Part shown: piece after piece, positions 48,222 through 55,478 of the stretch
Numbering within the stretch: position 1 is the first letter of the stretch
How the letters are laid out: each line of letters opens with the position of its first letter
Assembly: GCA_041743105.1 (NCBI GenBank)
Contig: JBGTNI010000024.1
Span: forward strand, 1 to 55,478
Direction: 5' to 3'
Origin: QHCE01 sp041743105
Lineage (GTDB): Bacteria > Actinomycetota > Actinomycetes > Mycobacteriales > QHCE01
Length of the DNA stretch: 55,478 nucleotides
Program-made: the position numbers and the translations under genes
Notes under the pieces: model-generated
What the model saw: the letters and a program-made list of their open reading frames with translations, nothing else
Database searches by the model: none
Told to the model about the DNA's origin: nothing

Positions 48222-49484
48222 GTGGCGGTCATCCCTCGAGCGGCGGAGTCCCAGCTGGGCTCCTACGCTGCGGATTTTCGTGTAGTTGTGGTAAACGGCC
48301 CCCGACAGGCGGGCAAGACCACTCTGCTTCGTCTACATCAGAAGAATTATGGCGGCGAGTTTCGTTCACTGGATGACCCAGAGATGCTCAAAGCCGCGAC
48401 GGTCGATCCGATCTCGTTTGCCCGTGACGCACCCCGCCCCTTACACATCGATGAGGTACAGCGAGCCGGCGACCCACTGATACGGGCGGTGAAGCTGGCC
48501 GTCGACGAGGACTGGTCTCCTGGACAGTTCATCCTCTCCGGCTCGACCCGATTCCTCACCGTTCCCACGCTGTCGGAGTCTTTGGCGGGCAGGGCAGGCA
48601 TTATCGAGCTGTGGCCGCTGAGCATGGCCGAACGCACCGGAAGCCCCGAAAATTTCATCGATCGGATATTCGACGATCCGGATGGTTTACGGGGCGCGGT
48701 ATCGCCCTGGTCGCGGCGCGACTACTTGGGTGTCTTTGTCGGAAATGGCTACCCAGAAACATTGCGGCTGAGGACGCCGGCTACACGACACGGCTGGTTC
48801 CGAAGCTACCTAGATACCGTGATACAGCGCGACATGCTGGAGTTTACCGACATTCAGCACGCCGATGCCGTGCCCCAACTGCTAGCTCTGGTCGCGGCAC
48901 GCTCCGGCGGTCCGCTGGTGCTCGCCGACCTCGCGAGATCTCTAGGAGGTTTAAGCCCCGACACCGTGCGTAACTATCTTTCCTATCTGGAAACAGTCTT
49001 TTTGGTCGGCTATGCACCGGCGTGGTCGACCAGCCTTACCTCGAAAATCTCCAAGACGCCCAAGGTGTACCTCACCGACTCCGGTTTGGCCGCTCACCTG
49101 ATGCACGCAACTCCCGATGCGTTGGGCCGACCCGGCCATCCCGTCCTTGGCGGGTTAACGGAGACGTTTGTCTTCAATGAGTTGACCAAGGCGGCGTCGT
49201 TTGCGGAGACTCCGGTCGGTATCCATCACCTCAGGGACCGAGACGGCCGCGAGATTGACTTCATCCTGGAATCGCCGGATGGGCGTGTCGTGGCTATCGA
49301 GGTTAGGTCCAGCGCATCGCCCTCCGGCGACGCCACGCGTCACCTCCGCTGGCTTCGTGACCGCCTAGGAGAACGGTTCGTCGCCGGTGTGCAGCTTTAC
49401 CTTGGAGGACACGCTCTATCTCACGGAGATCGCATCTTGGCAGCGCCACTCTCGGTTCTGTGGTCCCATGCGCCGATGCCGTAG
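48222..49484 (+). CDS. AAA ATPase with DUF4143 domain
   Basis: A 420-residue P-loop ATPase with a C-terminal DUF4143 domain, widespread in bacteria and archaea and without a firm function. The Walker A GPRQAGKTT lies at residues 26-34, Walker B-like PLHIDEVQRA follows, and the sensor is FILSGSTRFL. The DUF4143 core begins at RRDYLGVFVGNGYPE and has RSYLDTVIQRDML, LSPDTVRNYLSYLETVFLV, VYLTDSGLAAHL and a nuclease-like REIDFILESPDGRVVAIEVRSS. The GTG at 48222 begins AVIPRAAESQLGSY, the family N-terminus; the longer frame from 48171 overlaps the direct repeats. Confidence 0.88.
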   Translation: MAVIPRAAESQLGSYAADFRVVVVNGPRQAGKTTLLRLHQKNYGGEFRSLDDPEMLKAATVDPISFARDAPRPLHIDEVQRAGDPLIRAVKLAVDEDWSPGQFILSGSTRFLTVPTLSESLAGRAGIIELWPLSMAERTGSPENFIDRIFDDPDGLRGAVSPWSRRDYLGVFVGNGYPETLRLRTPATRHGWFRSYLDTVIQRDMLEFTDIQHADAVPQLLALVAARSGGPLVLADLARSLGGLSPDTVRNYLSYLETVFLVGYAPAWSTSLTSKISKTPKVYLTDSGLAAHLMHATPDALGRPGHPVLGGLTETFVFNELTKAASFAETPVGIHHLRDRDGREIDFILESPDGRVVAIEVRSSASPSGDATRHLRWLRDRLGERFVAGVQLYLGGHALSHGDRILAAPLSVLWSHAPMP

Positions 49485-49725
49485 ACCAGAACGCCCAGCC
49501 GTTCGTCGCTCGACCACTTTGGACCGCGCTTCCGGCGGCAGCAGAAGGATCAAGCATGTGATGTATCTACGGGGCCTACTGGAACCGCACCAACGCGGGT
49601 CGTACTTGACATCGTCGGTGCTGATCGCGCGCCGGTCGCAGGTGAGCTGCGGTTCCTTGGCTCCATCAAGTGGCGGGAAGCGTGAGCACCGTGGAGCCGC
49701 GCCGTGCAGGACGTATTCTTCCTCG

Positions 49726-49956
49726 TCATATGACGGATAACACGTTTCGGTCCGTGTAGCTGCGGGCTTGAATCTCTGCTGCTTGTCCAAGCTGGTATCC
49801 GGGGCAAGGCCATTGTTGACCGCATAACTGACACACCCGGTCCGGATGGGTCCGGTGGGGCTTATGTTCTTCCATCGCTTGCATAGCTAGCTCATGTAGT
49901 AATGAGTCGTGGCGTTTCCCGTGGTCTTTTCGGTTTCTCCTGAAGAAGATGTTCAT
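49726..49956 (-). CDS. Small CxxC protein, divergent from XRE regulator
   Basis: A 76-residue protein. A basic start (MNIFFRRNRKDHGKRH) and a helical part are followed by HPDRVCQLCGQQWPCPGYQLGQ. CxxC and WPCPG are a small metal- or thiol-ligand site seen in actinobacterial proteins that lie next to XRE regulators. The ATG at 49956 has GGAAAGG upstream. Its role is unknown. It is divergent from the XRE gene, and the shared spacer holds TTCACG repeats. Confidence 0.65.
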   Translation of the reverse strand: MNIFFRRNRKDHGKRHDSLLHELAMQAMEEHKPHRTHPDRVCQLCGQQWPCPGYQLGQAAEIQARSYTDRNVLSVI

Positions 49957-50109
49957 GGCTACACCTTTCCGGCCCGTCTGCGTTCAGCGTTTCGATGGCC
50001 GAGACCTTCGGCGTCTAACGTCTACCTGAAGTAGCGCGAAATCGCACAGTGAAGACGTCGGCGGAATCACCCTTGACGTACTGGATACGCATGTTTCTCC
50101 GAAAGAAGT

Positions 50110-50135
50110 GTGAATTTTTCACGCCAAGCGTGAAA
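50110..50135. promoter_or_regulatory. Operator-like TTCACG/CGTGAA repeats
   Basis: TTTCACG (50117-50123) and CGTGAAA (50129-50135) form an inverted repeat with a 5-bp spacer. A third half site, GTGTGAA, precedes them at 50108-50114. It is centred between the divergent CxxC protein and XRE genes, just ahead of the regulator start, as expected for autoregulation. Confidence 0.5.
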
Positions 50136-50197
50136 CTCATGTGCTTGGCCGTTCCAGTTCGCGTAGCGTCAGCTGGCAAGGTCATATCAGGGCGGAG

Positions 50198-51721
50198 GTG
50201 CCGCAATTGGAGTCACACCAAGCGGAATCGCATAAACCTAGCTGCGCGAAGCGGATCAGAGAAGTGGGCATTCGCGAAGGGTTGACGGCAGAGCAGATCG
50301 CACGGACCATCCGGACACATTGCCGCGCCAGTCTGCTACGTGCCCACCGGTTGGCTCTGGGTTTGAGTCTGACCGATGTGACTACCCGGCTGGTTCAGGT
50401 GGCGGGTGAACGTGCGCCGTCGGCCCAGAGCGTGTCTCGCTGGGAGTTGGGACATGAACATCCAGCACCGCGTTACATGGATGGGCTATGTCGAATTTTT
50501 CGTACTCGCCCTGACCGGTTGGGGTTTTTTCATGACTACGGTGACGACGCTGAGATACAGACGACCGTAGCGGCGACGCCGCTCGTACTCACCGAGCCTG
50601 ACCCGGTTGTCGTACCTAGGACCTCCAATGCTGCCGATATGGCGTCGCCGGGTCATGCCGAGGGTTGGGAGGTGGAACGTCGAGCCGCCTTGCAGACTGT
50701 TTTACGTGGGTCTGGGGTAGGCATCAGCGTTCCGATGTTGCAGGCCATCGAGGCCGTGCGCCAAAGCATGGACCGAGTCTTGGAGTCGGCAACTATCGGT
50801 CCCCACACCCTAGAACGCTGGGAACGCACCGCTAATGACTACGGTCACGTCTACCAGACGATGCCTCCACTTCGACTACTCAACGACATGGTGATCGACT
50901 TTGCCGAGCTGCAGCAAATGTCGGCTCGGCGGCAACCGGTTGAGTATCAGCAGCGGTTGTGTCACGTGACCGCACAGATGGCCGGGATCATCGCCGACCT
51001 GTTCCACGAGCTGGGCGATCAGCGCACCGCTCGGGCGTGGTTCAACACCGCGCAGATGGCCGCGGATGAATCCCGAGAGCGGGCGTTACGTGCGTGGGTG
51101 ATAGCCCGTGAAGCTTTCATTCCCCTCTACTACGGTTCGCCCCAATCTACGATCGCCTTGACCCGCCAAGCCCAGGCGGTCGCCGGCAAGACACCCTGTG
51201 CCGCTGCGGCACAGGCCCTGGCGATCGAATCCCGTGCGTGGGGGCTATTGGGCCGCGCCAACGAGGTAGAGCAGGCAGTGCAACGGGCCCAGTACATATT
51301 CTCTGCCCTACCTGATAATCAAAAAAGCGATACCGCGCTGGGTTATACCGAGCGGCAGTTGAATTTCCACATCGGCAGCGCATATGCGCAACTCGGCGAC
51401 TCGCGGGCGTTCGATTACCTCAGCAGAGCCCGGTCGTTGTACTCGGCATCGGAGTACCTCGATCCAACCTTGATAGCGTTGGATTGGGCCACCGGCCTAG
51501 TGCGCGGATCAGACGCCGACATCGTAGAAGCCTGCCGCAGTGCCGGTGAGGCGCTGCGCGGGCTCCCCTTCGACATGCGCAGTGACCAGCTCATGCACCG
51601 TGCCCGCCAGCTCATGAAGATCCTTCCAGCTGGGAAAACCCGTATCCCGGCAGTGCGCGAGCTCGGTGAGGTGGCCGCGCTGTCTATGGTCAAATCTGAA
51701 ACCATCACAGCGCGATCTTGA
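50198..51721 (+). CDS. XRE-family regulator with TPR-like C-terminus
   Basis: About 507 residues. The family N-terminus EGLTAEQIARTIRTHCRASLLRAHRLALGLSLTDVTTRL leads the helix-turn-helix, which continues SAQSVSRWELGHEHPAPRYMDGLCRIFRTRPDRLGF. The C-terminal 300 residues are helical repeats resembling the TPR domain of actinobacterial regulators (LFHELGDQRTARAWFNTAQMAADESRERALRAWVIAREAFIPLYY, ALAIESRAWGLLGRANEVEQAVQRAQ). I choose the GTG at 50198 (AGGG five bases upstream); the ATG at 50141 sits against the operator, and a GTG at 50264 is also possible. These regulators often control adjacent small genes or antibiotic clusters. Confidence 0.83.
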   Translation: MPQLESHQAESHKPSCAKRIREVGIREGLTAEQIARTIRTHCRASLLRAHRLALGLSLTDVTTRLVQVAGERAPSAQSVSRWELGHEHPAPRYMDGLCRIFRTRPDRLGFFHDYGDDAEIQTTVAATPLVLTEPDPVVVPRTSNAADMASPGHAEGWEVERRAALQTVLRGSGVGISVPMLQAIEAVRQSMDRVLESATIGPHTLERWERTANDYGHVYQTMPPLRLLNDMVIDFAELQQMSARRQPVEYQQRLCHVTAQMAGIIADLFHELGDQRTARAWFNTAQMAADESRERALRAWVIAREAFIPLYYGSPQSTIALTRQAQAVAGKTPCAAAAQALAIESRAWGLLGRANEVEQAVQRAQYIFSALPDNQKSDTALGYTERQLNFHIGSAYAQLGDSRAFDYLSRARSLYSASEYLDPTLIALDWATGLVRGSDADIVEACRSAGEALRGLPFDMRSDQLMHRARQLMKILPAGKTRIPAVRELGEVAALSMVKSETITARS

Positions 51722-52695
51722 ATCGCACCACCCTTAGGAAGCGGCCGATACGTAATTTTTAGAGTTGAGGTGCCCGTAGGGCTTCGGGCCGTTACCGCCA
51801 GAACTATGCCGGCTAACACGAGCAAACCGCCGGAAATTTGCCAACCGGTCAACACCTCGCCCAGCACAAGCCATGCCACACCGGAAGCTAGTACCGGTTC
51901 CACGATGCCGATGATCCCCGCGCTAGTGGGCGGGATATGAGCTAATGAGCTCAGCAGCAGAAGGTAGGGCACTATTGTGCCAAACACAATCAAGCAAGAC
52001 GCTAGAATCCAGATGGGCAAACCATTAACTGTGTGCTTCGCAAATACGTCGAACGGGAAATTCCACCACGGGCGAATGATTGCTCCCGCGATCGCGGAGA
52101 CCAATAACGCGTAGCATGTCAGCGAGTAAGGATCCCGTGATCCTACCGCCCGCTCGCCCACCAGGTAATACGCCGCCAGAGTAAGCGATGCTCCAACCCC
52201 AGCGATTAAACCGAAAGTATCAAGCCGTAGCTCACCCCAGATATGAGCCACTACCCCCAACCCGAATAGGCATAACCCGAAACCGCACCACAATCGCGGC
52301 TTCGTCCTACGGCCCTGAACGAATCGCGCCCACAACGCAATAAAAAGCGGCGCCGTAAATTCCAGTAAGAGCGCGATTCCGATCGGTAAATATTTGATAG
52401 CAGTGAAATAAAGTAGGGGAATAAAGAATGCCGCTAGGAGACCGTAAGAAATGAGCAGCGGCCACTCGCCACGACCCACTCTCAGTCGCGCCGACCTAAT
52501 AACCAAGCATATCAGCAGCAAACCGATAAAAGCACCGGCTGCTCGAAGAGCGGTTAGCTGGGCGGCATCTAAGCCTGCCTTAAGCACATATTTGGCAACC
52601 GTGCCGTTAACAGCGAACAACGCGGCTGCGCCCACTGCCATCGACACGCCGACCCAAGGGCGAGCCCGAGTCGCGGACACACACAGACCTTTCAT
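51415..52695 (-). CDS. EamA-family transporter with antisense 3' overlap
   Basis: A 426-residue frame. Residues 1 to about 310 are a ten-helix EamA (drug/metabolite transporter) protein (VAKYVLKAGLDAAQLTALRAAGAFIGLLL, LLEFTAPLFIALWARF, IPPTSAGIIGIVEPVLASGVAWLVLGEVLTGWQISGGLLVLAGIVL). The last 110 residues are not membrane-like: Ser/Arg-rich sequence that is exactly the antisense of the XRE gene 3' end over 307 bp. The family usually ends soon after the last helix, so the tail looks like stop-codon loss rather than a domain. The start may be the ATG at 52695 or a GTG at 52680 preceded by AAAGG. Confidence 0.86.
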   Translation of the reverse strand: MKGLCVSATRARPWVGVSMAVGAAALFAVNGTVAKYVLKAGLDAAQLTALRAAGAFIGLLLICLVIRSARLRVGRGEWPLLISYGLLAAFFIPLLYFTAIKYLPIGIALLLEFTAPLFIALWARFVQGRRTKPRLWCGFGLCLFGLGVVAHIWGELRLDTFGLIAGVGASLTLAAYYLVGERAVGSRDPYSLTCYALLVSAIAGAIIRPWWNFPFDVFAKHTVNGLPIWILASCLIVFGTIVPYLLLLSSLAHIPPTSAGIIGIVEPVLASGVAWLVLGEVLTGWQISGGLLVLAGIVLAVTARSPTGTSTLKITYRPLPKGGAIQDRAVMVSDLTIDSAATSPSSRTAGIRVFPAGRIFMSWRARCMSWSLRMSKGSPRSASPALRQASTMSASDPRTRPVAQSNAIKVGSRYSDAEYNDRALLR

Positions 52696-53002
52696 CGCTG
52701 CGTCAACCTACTGACGCCTAACGGGTGAACTCTTAAGATTGTCCCTGCAAAGCACCCGGCTTATAGCCCAAAATCTTGTGCTTTGCCCACGCTCGAGTTC
52801 ATCTGAGGCGACCAATATAGCAACGTGCGTATTTGCCATGAGGTAAGCGGGCAAGTCGGCGGACTTCATCGCGCCGCATGGACGACGTGACGAGATCGAC
52901 GGAACGCTAGCCAGGCAGCCTCGCCGACAGTTAGCCTCATTCACGGTCCGAGGTAACTCATGGTTGATCGGCCACAGCGAGACCACAACCACATACCGCG
53001 TA
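52696..53002. other. Intergenic region upstream of thiC riboswitch
   Basis: It contains the promoter region for thiC and the 5' flank of the EamA gene. A 176-residue - strand frame across it (52708-53238) overlaps the riboswitch and the thiC start and is not a gene. No other structure is seen. Confidence 0.45.
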
Positions 53003-53112
53003 CCCGGGAGCTCGCGCCGCAGCGGGCTGAGAGGGCAGCGATGTCGCCGATCCGGCGTACAGGTGCTGTCGACCGGTCGAACCTGTCGGAGATAATGCTC
53101 CCGTAGGAAGGA
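53003..53112 (+). ncRNA. TPP riboswitch (THI element)
   Basis: The conserved THI boxes are present. CCCGGGAGCTCG opens the P1/P2 side, the GGGCTGAGAGGGC pyrimidine-sensing loop is at about 53044, and the GACCGGTCGAACCTGTCGG box is followed by AGATAATGCTCCCG. Then comes AGGAAGGA, the thiC ribosome binding site, at 53105-53112. It is placed 7 bp ahead of the thiC start. Thiamine pyrophosphate binding is expected to hide this ribosome binding site. Confidence 0.93.
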
Positions 53113-53118
53113 TCTGCC

Positions 53119-54756
<1,638 letters not shown>

Positions 54757-54816
54757 GAATGGCGCTGTAAGTCTGGAGGAGCGAGGCACTTCAGCTAGCA
54801 TTCGTAGGGTAAGTTG

Positions 54817-54835
54817 CTCCGCGATCTTCGCGGAG
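54817..54835 (+). terminator. Hairpin after thiC
   Basis: CTCCGCGA and TCGCGGAG (8-bp perfect stem, 3-nt loop) about 60 bp past the thiC stop, without a T-run. Confidence 0.45.
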
Positions 54836-54888
54836 ACTCATTACATGACTCCCTTACTCAAATACACTCTCGATGCGCAGGAGTATTG

Positions 54889-55478
54889 ATGAGCGTTACT
54901 AGATTCTTCCGTAGGGCTAGCTTATCTGCCGTGGCGGCCGTGACTCTCCTTGTCGTCGTGACTGGGTCTATCGGGCCGGCGGGCGCGGCTAGCCCTATCA
55001 CCCAGCGACAGGCACGTTGTGAGCCTCCGGTGCCCGCCCCATTAGTCGGCGTGGACTTGGAGCGAATCCCTACTAACCAAAAGGTGGTAGCGCTCACTTT
55101 TGACGCAGGTGCGAACGCCGAGGGTGTATCGGACATTTTGCAGACGTTGCAGAGAATGGATGTGCCGGGCACTTTCTTCCTCACCGGCCATTTTGCGCAG
55201 ACCTTCCCCGAGATTGCTCGGCGGATTGCCGAGAGCTATCCGGTCGGCAATCACAGCTCTACCCACCCCGACCTGACCAAATTGTCCGACGCACAGGTGA
55301 AAGAGCAGATTCACAACGCCGGGGAGACCATCCAACAAGTCACTGGACAGGACCCGCGGCCCTTATTCCGTTTCCCATTGGGCGCACGTGACGCACGCAC
55401 GCTGGGAATCGTAAACGAGTTATGCTACGCGGCGTTTCGGTGGACGGTTGACACGCTGGGTTGGAAGGGTACTTCTGG
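54889..55478 (+). CDS. Polysaccharide deacetylase, secreted (partial)
   Basis: A frame from the ATG at 54889, with AGGAG at 54880, running off the right edge (about 196 residues visible). The signal peptide is residues 1-33 (FFRRASLSAVAAVTLLVVVTGSIGPAGA). A NodB-like domain starts at about residue 67: TFDAGANAEG (motif 1, with Ala-Gly-Ala-Asn instead of DGP), HSSTHPDLT (motif 2), FRFPLGARD (motif 3). The DAGAN variant is typical of a deacetylase subgroup with altered first motif. It acts on wall or capsule polymers outside the cell. Confidence 0.85.
   Translation, partial: MSVTRFFRRASLSAVAAVTLLVVVTGSIGPAGAASPITQRQARCEPPVPAPLVGVDLERIPTNQKVVALTFDAGANAEGVSDILQTLQRMDVPGTFFLTGHFAQTFPEIARRIAESYPVGNHSSTHPDLTKLSDAQVKEQIHNAGETIQQVTGQDPRPLFRFPLGARDARTLGIVNELCYAAFRWTVDTLGWKGTS

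Overview
The window is chromosomal DNA from a high-GC Gram-positive bacterium (Actinomycetes). The evidence is GTG/ATG starts with frequent ATGA overlaps, an NdgR/LtbR-type IclR regulator divergent from leuCD, an Ada-AlkA fusion, an XRE regulator of the large actinobacterial type, a small ECF sigma operon, a chaplin-like LPXTG protein and a multi-domain Fn3 protein. GC looks moderate for the group. I cannot fix the genus from this sequence; a streptomycete/micromonosporal/glycomycete-like lineage is a guess.

Left part (1-17.6 kb): an IS30-like transposase edge, an aadA-like nucleotidyltransferase gene with a one-base frameshift next to an M50-like peptidase, a YCII protein, a molybdenum-cofactor operon with a MoeA-MoaC fusion (moeA-moaC, mogA, moaE), mtnP with an SDR epimerase, a beta-propeller/Fn3 surface protein, rmuC, alkylation repair (ada-alkA, ogt), an ECF sigma operon that includes a 32-residue membrane peptide, two membrane proteins, ychF, and a VapBC-like toxin-antitoxin pair followed by a degenerate copy of the ychF 3' end.

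Middle part (18-37.6 kb): ppc, then a branched-chain amino acid supercluster: ilvB-ilvN-ilvC, serA, leuB, ilvE, cimA, tRNA-Gln, tRNA-Glu, a chaplin-like LPXTG protein, the IclR regulator, leuC-leuD and HU. Both ilvB and cimA are preceded by a short leader peptide with Ile/Leu(/Val) codons, a hairpin and an intrinsic terminator, which points to ribosome-mediated attenuation. Both leader peptides appear to start at or next to the predicted transcription start (leaderless). A MazEF-like pair sits between serA and leuB. Two polysaccharide deacetylases (one cut by the right edge) and a DUF4352-like membrane protein belong to the envelope.

Right part (37.7-55.5 kb): mostly accessory. It holds a small cold-shock-like protein, an unknown membrane protein, a hypothetical gene with a degenerate partial copy upstream, a secreted tripeptidyl-aminopeptidase-like hydrolase, a translationally coupled pair (flavin monooxygenase plus tyrosine phenol-lyase-like PLP enzyme) divergent from an AhpD-like protein, a DEAD-box helicase, an AAA/DUF4143 ATPase, a small CxxC protein divergent from an XRE/TPR regulator, an EamA transporter whose 3' end runs antisense into that regulator, and thiC under a TPP riboswitch.

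Most promising for follow-up: the lyase/monooxygenase pair with an altered active-site position, the two leaderless BCAA attenuators (especially the one on cimA), and the toxin-antitoxin pair bracketed by ychF 3' ends.
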